Program-made: the position numbers and the translations under genes
NCBI GenBank assembly: GCA_965601665.1
Contig: OZ271833.1
Location: 186,001 to 250,000 of the forward strand
Origin: JANQNX01 sp965601665
Lineage (GTDB): Bacteria > Pseudomonadota > Gammaproteobacteria > Eutrophobiales > Eutrophobiaceae
DNA length: 64,000 nucleotides
Direction: 5' to 3'
Shown here: piece by piece, positions 33,179 to 44,200 of the stretch
Position numbering within the stretch: position 1 is the first letter of the stretch
Layout: each line of letters begins with the position of its first letter
The notes under the pieces: model-generated
What the model saw: only the letters and a program-made list of their open reading frames with translations
The model's database searches: none
Told to the model about the DNA's origin: nothing

Positions 33179-33980
33179 TTTCGAGGCCGGGCCGGATAAG
33201 CCGTTCTTTTTAATTGCGGGTCCATGCGTCATTGAAAGTGAACAGCTGATTGCGGATGTGGCCGGCAGGTTGAAAGAATTAACCGCGGCGTTGCATATCC
33301 CTTTTATCTTCAAGTCTTCTTTTGACAAGGCCAACCGTAGTTCACACGATAGTTTTCGTGGTCCGGGTATTGAAGCTGGCCTGCAGGCACTTGCCAATGT
33401 CAAGAAAGCGGTTGGCGTACCGGTATTAACCGATGTGCATGAAGACACACCGCTGGATGAAGTTGCCAGTGTGGTAGATGTACTGCAAACGCCAGCGTTT
33501 CTTTGTCGACAAACAAATTATATCCAGGCGGTTGCCAGCCAGGGGCTACCGGTCAATATCAAGAAAGGCCAGTTCCTGGCACCGTGGGATATGACCAATG
33601 TTGTTGAAAAGGCCAGGGCGACCGGGAATGAGCAAATCATGGTCTGTGAGCGTGGCGCGTCATTCGGATATAATTACCTGGTTTCAGATATGCGTTCGCT
33701 GGTGGTCATGCGTGAAACAGGGGCGCCGGTCGTCTTTGACGCGACCCACTCGGTACAAATGCCCGGCGGTGCAGGCAAGGTCTCCGGTGGCCAGAGAGAA
33801 TTTGTCCCTACACTGGCACGCGCTGCGATGGCCGTTGGTATTTCAGGCTTATTCATGGAAACGCACCCGGATCCGGAACAGGCATTAAGCGATGGCCCTA
33901 ATTCCTGGCCGTTGGATAAAATGCCAGAGTTATTAGAAACCCTTTGTGCAATAGACAATACAATTAAAAATCAGAAATAA
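33165..33980 (+). CDS. kdsA: 3-deoxy-8-phosphooctulonate synthase
   Basis: Condenses PEP with arabinose 5-phosphate to KDO-8-P for lipopolysaccharide. 271 residues, TIM barrel. Family segments FLIAGPCVIES, FKSSFDKANRSS and VFDATHSVQMPGG are seen. Its presence shows an LPS-bearing outer membrane. Short overlap with pyrG. Confidence 0.95.
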   Translation: MQLCDFEAGPDKPFFLIAGPCVIESEQLIADVAGRLKELTAALHIPFIFKSSFDKANRSSHDSFRGPGIEAGLQALANVKKAVGVPVLTDVHEDTPLDEVASVVDVLQTPAFLCRQTNYIQAVASQGLPVNIKKGQFLAPWDMTNVVEKARATGNEQIMVCERGASFGYNYLVSDMRSLVVMRETGAPVVFDATHSVQMPGGAGKVSGGQREFVPTLARAAMAVGISGLFMETHPDPEQALSDGPNSWPLDKMPELLETLCAIDNTIKNQK

Positions 33981-33992
33981 AGAGGATAACAA

Positions 33993-35276
33993 GTGTCTGC
34001 AATTAACAAGATTGTTGCCCGGGAAGTGCTGGATTCCAGGGGCAATCCAACCATTGAGGCCGAGGTATATACCGAGGGCGGTGCCATGGGCAGTGCGATG
34101 GTACCTTCCGGCGCTTCGACTGGCGTGCGCGAAGCGCTGGAACTGCGTGATATGGATGACCAGCGCTACCTGGGTAAAGGCGTACTGACCGCGATTGCCA
34201 ACATCCACGACAAGATTGCGCCGGCATTGTCCGGCAAGGAAGTGACGGACCAGGCAGATATTGATAACACCATGCTTGACGTCGATGGGACCGATAATAA
34301 GGAAAATATCGGTGCCAACGCGATCCTTGCCGTATCAATGGCAACGGCGCACGCGGCTGCGAATGAGAATGGCTTGCCGTTATATGCCTACCTCGGTGGC
34401 GACGGCCCGTTCCAGATGCCGGTACCCATGATGAATATCATCAACGGCGGGGCCCATGCCGATAACAGTGTCGACCTGCAGGAATTCATGATCTTGCCGG
34501 TTGGTGCCTCCAGTATTCGCGAGGCAGTGCGATACGGTACCGAGGTCTTTCATTCCCTGAAGTCAGTGTTGTCTAAAAAAGGGCTGGGTACCACGGTTGG
34601 TGATGAAGGTGGTTTTGCGCCCAACCTGTCTTCAAACGAGGAAGCGATAGCAGTGATCCTTGAGGCAATAGAAAAGGCAGGCTACAAGGCGGGTGAAGAA
34701 ATCCTGCTGGGTCTGGATGTGGCCAGTTCCGAGTTCTACGAGGACGGTATTTATACGCTGGCATCGGAAAATAAAAAATTATCGGCACAGGAATTCCTTG
34801 ATTACCTGCTGCCGTGGTTTAACAAGTACCCGATTATTACCATGGAAGACGGCATGGCCGAGGACGACTGGGATGGCTGGAAGTTGCTGACCGATGAACT
34901 GGGTGATGAGGTGCAGTTGGTAGGTGATGATTTATTCGTCACTAACACCAGTATTTTGCAGGAAGGCATCGATAAGGGGATAGGTAATTCTATCCTGATA
35001 AAGGTGAATCAGATTGGTTCTCTAACCGAAACACTGGCCGCGATAGACATGGCAAAGAAAGCCGGTTACACGGCGGTGATTTCGCATCGTTCCGGTGAGA
35101 CTGAAGACACGACGATTGCTGATCTCGCAGTCGCAACATCAGCAGGCCAGATTAAAACCGGGTCACTGTCGCGTTCTGACAGAGTGGCAAAATACAACCG
35201 TTTAATGAAGATTGAAGACCAGTTGGGTAACAAGGCAAGCTATCCTGGCCGGGATACGTTTTATAATTTGAAATAA
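33993..35276 (+). CDS. eno: Enolase
   Basis: Interconverts 2-phosphoglycerate and PEP; also a degradosome component in many gammaproteobacteria. 427 residues with a GTG start after AGAGGATAA. Signature segments are REVLDSRGNPTIEAEV, TVGDEGGFAPNL and LIKVNQIGSLTET, ending in ISHRSGETEDT. Confidence 0.96.
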   Translation: MSAINKIVAREVLDSRGNPTIEAEVYTEGGAMGSAMVPSGASTGVREALELRDMDDQRYLGKGVLTAIANIHDKIAPALSGKEVTDQADIDNTMLDVDGTDNKENIGANAILAVSMATAHAAANENGLPLYAYLGGDGPFQMPVPMMNIINGGAHADNSVDLQEFMILPVGASSIREAVRYGTEVFHSLKSVLSKKGLGTTVGDEGGFAPNLSSNEEAIAVILEAIEKAGYKAGEEILLGLDVASSEFYEDGIYTLASENKKLSAQEFLDYLLPWFNKYPIITMEDGMAEDDWDGWKLLTDELGDEVQLVGDDLFVTNTSILQEGIDKGIGNSILIKVNQIGSLTETLAAIDMAKKAGYTAVISHRSGETEDTTIADLAVATSAGQIKTGSLSRSDRVAKYNRLMKIEDQLGNKASYPGRDTFYNLK

Positions 35277-35292
35277 CCTTGGGGCACACCGC

Positions 35293-35589
35293 ATGAAGCC
35301 GATGACAATTGTATTTGTACTGATGCTGGTACTGTTGCAATACAGGTTGTGGTCGGGCAATGGCAGTCTTGTTGAAGTGAATGAACTCAAGCAGCAGATT
35401 GCGCAAATTGAAGAGGAAAATAAACAGTTACAGGAACGTAACCAGTCGCTTGCGGCAGAGGTGCTGGATCTGAAACAGGGACATGATGCTATTGAAGAGC
35501 GTGCCAGAAGTGAAATGGGCATGATTAAATACGATGAAACTTTCTATCAAATCATCGATTACACAGCTGCACAGACTAATTCCAATTAA
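35293..35589 (+). CDS. ftsB: Cell division protein FtsB
   Basis: 98 residues: one N-terminal transmembrane helix (about 3-21) and a coiled coil (about 28-68), then the conserved ERARSEMGMIKYDETFYQII end. It bridges FtsL and FtsQ in the divisome. The eno-ftsB-ispD-ispF order supports the call. Confidence 0.92.
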   Translation: MKPMTIVFVLMLVLLQYRLWSGNGSLVEVNELKQQIAQIEEENKQLQERNQSLAAEVLDLKQGHDAIEERARSEMGMIKYDETFYQIIDYTAAQTNSN

Positions 35590-35592
35590 CAC

Positions 35593-36285
35593 ATGTCAGA
35601 CGACATCCAGTACTGGGTAGCAATACCCGCCGCCGGTATCGGCAAGCGCGTTGGTGCCGACAAGCCCAAACAGTACATTGATATATACGGTAAAACTATC
35701 CTGGAACATACCGTTGACTGTTTTCTACATCGAGAAGACATAGCAGGCATCGTGGTTGCTATCGCCAGCGATGATAGTTTCTGGCCGACATTACCAATTT
35801 CTACACATGAAAAAATTATTGTCGCTCCAGGTGGTGAAGAGCGTTTTAATTCTGTAACAAATGCACTGGAGTCTCTTGCCGATTGCGCCCGCGAGAATGA
35901 CTGGGTGTTGGTACATGATGCAGCGCGTCCTTGTTTAAGCCAGTCGGCACTGGATCGCCTGATGAGTGAACTCGCCGGACATGAAACCGGCGGTATTCTC
36001 GGTTTACCCTGTCGCGATACAATGAAAAGGGCCGATCATAACGGCGATATAACGGCGACTGTTGATCGTGAAAATCTATGGCACGCACAAACACCACAGA
36101 TGTTTCGCTATAGTAAACTGCTGGATGCGTTACAAAAGGTACTTGCTGAAGGACTGTCGGTAACCGATGAAGCAATGGCAATCGAGTTAGCGGGTTTCAC
36201 GGCTAAACTGGTGTCGGGACATCATGAAAATATAAAAATCACCCATAAAGATGATATTCAACAAGCAGAAATCTACCTCTCATGA
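35593..36285 (+). CDS. ispD: 2-C-methyl-D-erythritol 4-phosphate cytidylyltransferase
   Basis: Third step of the MEP isoprenoid pathway: transfers CMP to methylerythritol phosphate. 230 residues with the nucleotide-binding start IPAAGIGKRVGADKPKQY and the VLVHDAARPCLS motif. It overlaps ispF by four bases. Confidence 0.95.
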   Translation: MSDDIQYWVAIPAAGIGKRVGADKPKQYIDIYGKTILEHTVDCFLHREDIAGIVVAIASDDSFWPTLPISTHEKIIVAPGGEERFNSVTNALESLADCARENDWVLVHDAARPCLSQSALDRLMSELAGHETGGILGLPCRDTMKRADHNGDITATVDRENLWHAQTPQMFRYSKLLDALQKVLAEGLSVTDEAMAIELAGFTAKLVSGHHENIKITHKDDIQQAEIYLS

Positions 36286-36773
36286 GTGATATAAAAAAAA
36301 TGCGAATTGGCCATGGTTATGACACGCATCGCCTGGTCGATGGCCGTGATCTGATCCTCGGTGGTGTAACTATTCCTTACGAAAAAGGATTGGACGGCCA
36401 TTCTGATGCCGACGCAGTCATTCACGCGCTATGTGATGCTTTGCTTGGTGCGATGTGTCTTGGCGATATCGGTGGTTACTTTCCCGATACTGATCCCGAG
36501 TTAAAAAATATTGACAGCCGTGTTTTATTAAAACAAGTTTTTGATTTAATGATTAAAAATGAATATGAACTGGTCAACGCTGATATCACCATCCTGGCCC
36601 AGGCACCAAAAATGGCGCCACATTTGGCGGCAATGCGGGCTAATCTTGCCGCAGATTTACAGGGAAAAATTGATCAAATCAATATCAAGGCGAGTACCAC
36701 GGAGCACATGGGTTTTGTCGGTCGAGGCGAAGGTATTGTTGCCTACGCCGTGGTTATATTGGCTAAACAGTAA
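36282..36773 (+). CDS. ispF: 2-C-methyl-D-erythritol 2,4-cyclodiphosphate synthase
   Basis: Next MEP-pathway step after IspE. 163 residues: RIGHGYDTHRLVDGRDLILG with the zinc-binding Asp-x-His, GHSDADAVIHALCDALLGA, and the C-terminal TTEHMGFVGRGEGI. ATG 36282 overlaps the ispD stop (ATGA); ATG 36300 is a possible alternative. Confidence 0.95.
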   Translation: MSDIKKMRIGHGYDTHRLVDGRDLILGGVTIPYEKGLDGHSDADAVIHALCDALLGAMCLGDIGGYFPDTDPELKNIDSRVLLKQVFDLMIKNEYELVNADITILAQAPKMAPHLAAMRANLAADLQGKIDQINIKASTTEHMGFVGRGEGIVAYAVVILAKQ

Positions 36774-36940
36774 TCATTTCCCAACTTTTTCCAAATAAAT
36801 TTCTTTACAAAACCGTTTTTTTCCTCTTAGGTTTCAATAGCATCATGTGATGAGAGAACCTGTCGTCTCGTTATTCGTCAACGTATTCTCTTAACGCGCG
36901 ATGAAATGATAACTATATATTTTTTTCAAGGAGATTAACG

Positions 36941-37852
36941 ATGAACACAATTGAATATATGGCCACACAGACTACTAACGAATTTCAACATATTAATCAT
37001 GAATTCGAAGAAGATGATGGTATGTTATGGGTGTACCTTGATTCCTCACCCAAGCCTTGTGTCACGCCACAACTTGTCGATGAAATACGTTCTTTACACC
37101 GTACCATTGAAGTTAATAATGGTATGTTCCCTGGTAAAAATGGTATGAAGAAAGTCAAATACCACATACTAAACTCACACGTTAATGGTGTATTCAGCCT
37201 GGGTGGTGATCTCGCGTACTTTCTGAAGTGTCTAGAGACTAAAGACGAAGTTGCTATGACAAACTACGCACGTAATTGCATCAATGCCATTTACCCGATC
37301 ATGGTTAATTTCAATCAACCGATAGTGACAATATCACTGGTAAAGGGCAGTGCATTAGGTGGTGGATTCGAAATTGCGTTATCTGGTGATGTGATTATTG
37401 CCGAGCGTCAGGCACAAATGGGTTTTCCGGAAATACTGTTTAATACCTTCCCGGGCATGGGTGCGTTTCAAACACTGTCTGCTCGCATTGGCTTGCAGGC
37501 CGCCACTCGTATGATTCAAAGTGGCAAACTGTACAGCGCGGAAGAATTATACGAGAAAGGTATTGTCGATATTCTCGTTGATGAACATTGTGGTGAAGAG
37601 GCTGTGTACGCTTTTGTACAGGGCCACTCTCGTCGCTGGAACGGTAATATGGCAATACAACACGTAACCGAAAGGTTAAAAAATTATGATTACCAGGAAA
37701 TAATGGATATATGTTGTAACGCCTGGGTAGAGTCTGTTTTTAACATGACAGAAAAGGACATTCGAACCGTACAACGTTTGCTGCGTGGACAGGATCGTTA
37801 TCGACCTACAGGCGGTGTGCAGATGCCTGCGCTTGAAGCCAGGGCATCCTGA
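36941..37852 (+). CDS. rpfF: DSF synthase, RpfF-type crotonase
   Basis: Crotonase-fold enzyme making cis-2-unsaturated fatty acid signals (DSF family) from acyl-ACP. 303 residues. GSALGGGFEIALS and MGFPEILFNTFPGMGA carry Glu144 and Glu164, matching the two catalytic glutamates known for Xanthomonas RpfF (Glu141, Glu161). VFSLGGDLAYF matches the oxyanion-hole region. AAGGAG precedes the ATG. It converges on an rpfC homologue, as in xanthomonads, which makes a general enoyl-CoA hydratase unlikely. Confidence 0.88.
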   Translation: MNTIEYMATQTTNEFQHINHEFEEDDGMLWVYLDSSPKPCVTPQLVDEIRSLHRTIEVNNGMFPGKNGMKKVKYHILNSHVNGVFSLGGDLAYFLKCLETKDEVAMTNYARNCINAIYPIMVNFNQPIVTISLVKGSALGGGFEIALSGDVIIAERQAQMGFPEILFNTFPGMGAFQTLSARIGLQAATRMIQSGKLYSAEELYEKGIVDILVDEHCGEEAVYAFVQGHSRRWNGNMAIQHVTERLKNYDYQEIMDICCNAWVESVFNMTEKDIRTVQRLLRGQDRYRPTGGVQMPALEARAS

Positions 37853-37920
37853 AAATGAAGTGATTCAATGTGTTTGTGCGTGACTGCAGTGCGGTCACTG
37901 CACAATCATCGTTAATTGAA

Positions 37921-37949
37921 GACTGACAGGGATGTCAGTCGTGTTTTTT
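37921..37949 (+). terminator. Rho-independent terminator of rpfF
   Basis: GACTGAC (37921-37927) pairs with GTCAGTC (37934-37940), loop AGGGAT, followed by GTGTTTTTT. It reaches into the last codons of the convergent rpfC. A second seven-pair hairpin TGCAGTG/CACTGCA lies just upstream at 37885-37902. Confidence 0.8.
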
Positions 37950-40454
37950 CTGATTGAATTCGTTTTTGGAATCAAGATACCGTTGCAGCTCCACTTTAGT
38001 TTCTTCCAGCACGAGCTCCAGGCTATTGAAGTATTGCCTGATAGCTTCAGGTTCCTGTTTTCTTGCAGACTTAAACAAAAGGTCAGAGACACGCGATAGT
38101 TTTTTTGCGCCAATGGAGCGAGAGCTTCCATCTATGCCATGCGCAAGGTCTGCAGTGTGTTCATTTAAATTTTCATTGATCGATTCGCGTAATTTAGCGA
38201 CGGTTGCATGTGCATCCTTCAGATAACCCTGTATCAGGTTCGACATGAAATTTTCTTTCCTTGCCAGCTTATTGATTTCATCCAGTACCTTGCGATCAAT
38301 GACAGGTAGATTATCCGGATCATTAAAATCAGCAATATTATATATTGCCGCACCGTGTTCCGACTCCTTGATACCGGGCTTGTCACTGGTAAGTGTATAA
38401 ATTGTTTCAAGCAGTTTTTCAGGATCAACCGGTTTGGTCAGATAAATATCAATCCTGGCATCCTTACTTGATTCCATGGCTTCTTTTGTGGCGTTGGCGC
38501 TAAGCATAATAATCGGTGTTAACGGACCCTGGTGTTCCATAAAGCGATATATCTTCGCAGCTTCAAGTCCATCCATAACCGGCATGTGCATATCAAGAAT
38601 GACAATATCGAATTCTTCCTGTTCAAGTCTGTCCAGCACAACCTCACCGTTTTCTGCGAGTGTTACCTTATGATTCTCATATTCAAGTATGTTCTTGATA
38701 ACCTGCTGATTGGTTTCGTTATCCTCTCCGACAAGAATATTCAGCGAGTCCTGCTGTAAGGGCTGTTTTCTTAACGGGTTTTGTTGCGGCCTTGACACAA
38801 GTTGCTCAATACCGGCAAAGCCGGAATGAATAGAGCGGAATAATAGTGAGCGATCCGGATTGGATTGAAGCACATTTGTATAGCCGGCCTTCAGGAAGTC
38901 TTTCCTTGCATCAGCATCAAGTTCATCATCGGCAATGAGGAAATAGCAGAACGATTTAAATCTGCTTCTGGCCTTATATACAAAATCGATTGGATCTGAA
39001 TCAAGAAACTTTTTATAAACCAGAACAATCGTATTTCTACTGGCATGCTCCTGCATGCTGTTTAAACCTTGCTCTACACCGATAGCGTAAGTAAAGGGAA
39101 TATTCAGGTTGATTAAATGGCTTTCAATGATATTCCTGCTATTCTTTTCAGGTGTAATAAGTATTAATTGCAGATCTTTTAAATCACTGAGTAGCGACTT
39201 CTCTTCTGTAAGTACTTCCTGCTTATCCAGTTCCAGTGTAAACCAGAAATTCGACCCCTCGTTCAGCTTGCTATCATAACCAATGACGCCACCCATGGTT
39301 TCTACCAGCTGCTTGGCTATCGCCATACCCAGGCCGGTGCCTCCATACTTCCTGGTCGTTGAATCGTCTGCCTGCGTAAATTTATCAAACAAATTCGATT
39401 TGACATCTTCAGGAATTCCAATGCCGGTATCAAGAATGTCAAATTTGATTGTGACTTGCCTTGGTCCGCTGGAGACGAGCGTGAGGAAAAGATCGACCTG
39501 TCCCTTCTGGGTAAACTTGATAGCGTTTCCCAGTAAGTTAATGACTATCTGACGAATATGCTGTGCATCGCCGTGTAATAGAAATGGGATCTCGGGTGCG
39601 ATGTGAATATTGATATCAATCCCTTTGATTTCAGCCTGCGGCTGTAACATCTTTACTGTCGAATTGACCATGGCATAAAGATCAAAATCGACATATTCGC
39701 TTTCGATTTTTCCAGCTTCAATTTTTGAAATATCCAGGATTTCATTAATAAGCGTTAACAGCGTTTTTGCAGACGCATTAATCGTTGCGGCGAATTCACG
39801 CTGTTTGGAATTAAGTTCTGTTTTTGCCAGTAACGCACTCATACCGACAACGCCGTTTAATGGCGTTCGTATCTCATGACTCATGTTTGCCAGGAACTGG
39901 CTCTTGGCGTCGTTTGCTGCATTGGCTTCGCTAATTGCAGAATGCAGTTTGGATAACAGCGTTGATACATAAACTGAAAGGATAATCAGTGTGGCGACAA
40001 AACCGTAACTGAGAAAAACATGTTCATTCCAGTAACTGGAAGTCTCCATCACGATACCGAAACATGTCAGGCACAGCAGCGTGGAGGCAAATAGATATGT
40101 GTTGCCGTAACGGAAGCCATAACCAAATGTCATGAAAAGGTAACTGCTGAGAATGGGCACGCCGACTTCATCCATATGAATCAAGCCGTAGGACATGATG
40201 GCAGCATCCATTAACATGCTGAAGCCACGTCTGACCTTGTTGATATCCGGACTAATCAATAACCAGGTAAAAACGCTTGCGCCAAAGATAAGGTAAAGCA
40301 CGGGAGCGAGCAACGCATGAGGTGATTGAGGTATCTGAATATGAACGAGATTGACATAAGCCAATACCACCAGCCCCATAACAATCCTTGTTAAGCACTG
40401 GTCGTGCTCGGCATCTTCACGGTTTTTCAGCCTGTTGATTATTTTGTCTAGCAT
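37935..40454 (-). CDS. rpfC: RpfC-type hybrid sensor histidine kinase (DSF sensor)
   Basis: 839 residues. Five or six transmembrane helices (about 23-165) resemble RpfC, including EHDQCLTRI, GFRYGNTYL and YWNEHVFLSYG. Then a HisKA domain (NMSHEIRTPLNG, His193), HATPase (to about 410), a degenerate receiver-like domain (425-545), a receiver (VILDMHMPVMDG, Asp621) and an Hpt domain (LAHGIDGSSRSIGA, His772). Xanthomonas RpfC has one receiver, so the pseudo-receiver is extra. The start is ATG 40454; a TATAAT at 40592-40587 lies upstream. No rpfG is in the window. Confidence 0.85.
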   Translation of the reverse strand: MLDKIINRLKNREDAEHDQCLTRIVMGLVVLAYVNLVHIQIPQSPHALLAPVLYLIFGASVFTWLLISPDINKVRRGFSMLMDAAIMSYGLIHMDEVGVPILSSYLFMTFGYGFRYGNTYLFASTLLCLTCFGIVMETSSYWNEHVFLSYGFVATLIILSVYVSTLLSKLHSAISEANAANDAKSQFLANMSHEIRTPLNGVVGMSALLAKTELNSKQREFAATINASAKTLLTLINEILDISKIEAGKIESEYVDFDLYAMVNSTVKMLQPQAEIKGIDINIHIAPEIPFLLHGDAQHIRQIVINLLGNAIKFTQKGQVDLFLTLVSSGPRQVTIKFDILDTGIGIPEDVKSNLFDKFTQADDSTTRKYGGTGLGMAIAKQLVETMGGVIGYDSKLNEGSNFWFTLELDKQEVLTEEKSLLSDLKDLQLILITPEKNSRNIIESHLINLNIPFTYAIGVEQGLNSMQEHASRNTIVLVYKKFLDSDPIDFVYKARSRFKSFCYFLIADDELDADARKDFLKAGYTNVLQSNPDRSLLFRSIHSGFAGIEQLVSRPQQNPLRKQPLQQDSLNILVGEDNETNQQVIKNILEYENHKVTLAENGEVVLDRLEQEEFDIVILDMHMPVMDGLEAAKIYRFMEHQGPLTPIIMLSANATKEAMESSKDARIDIYLTKPVDPEKLLETIYTLTSDKPGIKESEHGAAIYNIADFNDPDNLPVIDRKVLDEINKLARKENFMSNLIQGYLKDAHATVAKLRESINENLNEHTADLAHGIDGSSRSIGAKKLSRVSDLLFKSARKQEPEAIRQYFNSLELVLEETKVELQRYLDSKNEFNQKKHD

Positions 40455-40607
40455 AGTCGAGTATCGTGAGTTACAGGAGGGTAAAGCGATAGCCCATTGT
40501 CTAACGCTGTCCTTGCAGACAACTGTATGCCACAAATACGAGTTGGTGATACAGGCAGCATTCAATTAGTTTCCGGCTTTGGCCAAATTATATGCTGCTA
40601 TTGTCTA

Positions 40608-41150
40608 TCAGGGTTTTTTTAATAGCAAATAAATAGCACCTGTTCCGCCGTCAATTTGCCGCGCTGAACAATATGCAAGTACCTCATTTCTTTGCTGTAA
40701 CCAGTTATGAAGTTTGTTCTTGATAACGGGTTTCCTGTTTTTTGAACCAAGACCTTTGCCATGAATGATGCGGACGCAACGTCGTGAACGTATCTGGCAC
40801 TGCTTTAAAAAAGATGCCAGTGCAGAACGAGCTTCCTCGACTCTCAAACCGTGTAAATCCAGTTCAGCCTCAACGGGATAATGACCGCGGCGAAGTTTTC
40901 GCAATGTTTGTTTCTGGATGCCGGTACGAAGAAATAATAACTCATCGCCCATTTCAAGGTTTGATGAATCAAATTCGCTATCAAGTAATTCTGCCATTAC
41001 CATTCGTTCATCAGCCTCTTTTTGCAAAGGCTGCGCTACCGGTTTCTTTTTTTCGGCAATGACGCGCTGTTTTTTGATTGGCGTAATGTCACCAATCGCA
41101 TCGCGGAACAGCGCGCTGTCTTCGTCGGATATACGTGTTGATTTTGACAT
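40608..41150 (-). CDS. smrB: Smr-domain endonuclease SmrB
   Basis: 180 residues. The C-terminal Smr domain has VEAELDLHGLRVEEARSAL (DLHG motif) and RIIHGKGLGSKN. In E. coli SmrB cuts mRNA between collided ribosomes; the N-terminal segment rich in charged residues fits the family. Encoded just upstream of rpfC on the same strand. Confidence 0.88.
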   Translation of the reverse strand: MSKSTRISDEDSALFRDAIGDITPIKKQRVIAEKKKPVAQPLQKEADERMVMAELLDSEFDSSNLEMGDELLFLRTGIQKQTLRKLRRGHYPVEAELDLHGLRVEEARSALASFLKQCQIRSRRCVRIIHGKGLGSKNRKPVIKNKLHNWLQQRNEVLAYCSARQIDGGTGAIYLLLKKP

Positions 41151-41247
41151 GATGGTTACGGTTATAAAGCATGAACACTGTGCCGTCCAGTGACAGACAG
41201 ATGCATAATCCGATTTTGCTATTATGACCTTCCGATCACTTTACGGT

Positions 41248-44200
41248 TCAGCCAAATGCCCGCCGTGCGTTCAGGAAAATTTGCATCCACGGACTATATT
41301 CATGCTGCCAATGAGCTGGTAACCATGAAAATTGCTTGCTCAGGAAGACCCTTTCCGGGTGCGGCATCATAATAGTGAATCTGCCGTCTTCACTTGTTAC
41401 GCTGGTCAAACCGTTGCGGGAACCATTCGGGTTTAACGGGTAGCGTTCCGTAGGCTTGCCGCTACTGTCAATGAATCGCATGACGGCAGGGGCATCAGTG
41501 TCGTCATGAATGCGACCTTCACCGTGGGCAACAACAACAGGTAGTCGCGAACCTGCCATGCCCTGGAACAGTACGGACGGCGAGTCCATGATTTCGACCA
41601 TGACCAGTCTTGCCTCGAATTGCTCCGATTCGTTACGCACAAATGCTGGCCAGTGTTGTGTGCCGGGAATCAGGCCCTGAAGTTGAGACATCATCTGGCA
41701 ACCGTTGCACACGCCCAACGCAATAGTGTCGTCTCGAGTAAAGAACCTTGAAAACATATCGGTAAGAACACCGTTGTTGAGTATCGTCCTGGCCCAGCCA
41801 CCGCCGGCACCCAGCACGTCTCCATATGAAAAGCCACCGCATGCAACCAGGCCGTGAAAGCCTTCAAGATCGGTATCGCCATTGATGAGATCCTGCATAT
41901 GAACATCAATTGCACTGAAGCCTGCGCGGTCAAAAGCGGCAGCCATTTCTACCTGGCCATTAACACCTTGTTCACGCAATATCGCTATCTTCGGTTGGCT
42001 ACCTGTATTCACTGTCGGTGCCGGTATTGCATGCAGTTCAAAATTGGTATCCATAAATAAACCGCTGTGCGATGCATCTTCAATCAGTTCAAATTCACTG
42101 TTAGCGCAGTCAGGGTTATCTCGTAGTGATTGTATTCGATAACTGGTTTCTGCCCAGCGCTGTTGCAGTGAAGCGATAGTACTTGAAAATACCGTGTCTT
42201 CATTTTGCTTAATCGATAGCGTTAATTGATCATTCGGTTTGGCAATAATGCTTATCGCTGATTCATGTATTCCCGCATCAACAAATGCCTTTTTCACCGA
42301 ATCGAGATCGCTATCGTTTATCTGCAAGACGGCACCGAGTTCCTCGTTGAAAAGGTAATCAATGATCTGGCCGTCAGGGCAGGTAATATCGATGCCAACA
42401 TGCCCGGCAAAGGCCATCTCTGCCAGGGTGACAAACAAACCACCATCAGAGCGATCGTGATAGGCCAGGATCAGGTCAGATTCATTAAGAATTTGTAGGG
42501 CCTGGAAAAAACCTGTTAACAGGTCTACATCATCAACATCCGGGGCTTCATCACCTGATTGCTGATACACCTGGCATAATGCGGAACCACCAAGGCGATA
42601 TCTGCCTTGTGCAAGGTCAATAAAGAGCAGGCAACAGTTTTCATCGGCCTTAAGTTCCGGCGTCAACGATTGACGAACATCGGCGACGCGGGCAAATGCT
42701 GATATGTTTAACGACAGGGGCGCCGTGACTTGCCGGTCCTTGTCTTTTTCCTGCCAGACCGTGTTCATGGATAATGAATCCTTGCCGACAGGTATGGCGA
42801 TACCGAGTTCCTTGCATAGCTTGGTAACTGCGGCCACGGTCGCATATAACTCTGCATCCTGGCCGGGTTCACCACAAGCTGCCATCCAGTTTGCAGACAG
42901 AACGATATTGTCCAGTTGTAATATGCGTGCGGCACAAATGTTGAGCAATGCCTCTGCAACAGCCATGCGACCAGATGCAGGTGCATTGACAAGAGCCAGT
43001 GGTGTACGCTCGCCCACGGCCATTGCCTCGCCCGTGTAGTCGTGGTAGGAAAGACTGGTTACCGCACAGTCGGCGACAGGCACCTGGTAAGGCCCTACCA
43101 TTTGATCTCGCACAACCAGCCCGGAGACACTTCTGTCGCCGATAGTGATCAGGAATTGTTTACTGGCAACGCCGGGTAGTTGCAATATTCTTTGTATCGC
43201 GTCTTGCAGGTCGATGTCCCGGGTATAAAAACTATTCCCGATATGTTCGCGGGCTTGTACTTCGCGCTGCATAACCGGCATTTTGCCCAGCAGAACTGCC
43301 ATGGGCATATCAATTGCCTGGTTGTTAAAGTGCGAATCATTCAAGCGCAATTGTTGTTCGCCGGTGGCTTCGCCAAGTATCGCGAACGGAGCCCGCTCAC
43401 GCTGGCAAAGCTGTTCGAATTCAGCAACTTTTTCAGCGGCAATGGCGAGCACATACCTTTCCTGTGATTCGTTACACCAGATACCCATTGGCGACATGCC
43501 TGGTTCATCATTGGGTATGTCGCGTAATTCCAGGTTTGCACCACGATCACAGGCACTGACCAGTTCAGGCATGGCGTTGGAGAGACCGCCTGCTCCCACA
43601 TCGTGAATACTCAGTATCGGGTTTTCATCCGCCATGGCCCAACAACGATCGATGACTTCCTGACAGCGTCGTTCCATTTCAGCGTTATCACGCTGTACCG
43701 AGGCAAAGTCGAGGTCAGCGGCACTGCTGCCCGATGCCATGGACGAGGCGGCACCGCCACCCAGGCCGATTAACATTGCTGGTCCGCCGAGTACGATCAG
43801 TTTTGCCCCGGCAGGGATGTCCAGTTTGTTGACGTGGTTGTCTCTAATCATGCCGTAGCCACCGGCGAGCATAATCGGTTTATGGTAACCCCTGACCACG
43901 CCATCAGCTTGCTGAAGTTCAAGGCTGCGGAAATAACCACACAGGGCAGGTCGGCCAAATTCGTTGTTGTAGGATGCCGCACCGATAGGCCCCTCGATCA
44001 TAATATCCAGTGCCGAAACAATGCGTTCCGGTTTACCGTTCTCGACTTCCCAGGGCTGTATAAAGCCCGGGATTTTCAGGTTGGAGACGGCAAACCCGGT
44101 TAATCCCGCCTTGGGTCTGGCACCGCGCCCGGTTGCCGCCTCATCACGGATTTCGCCGCCGGCACCGGTTGCAGCACCGGGATAGGGCGATATCGCGGTA

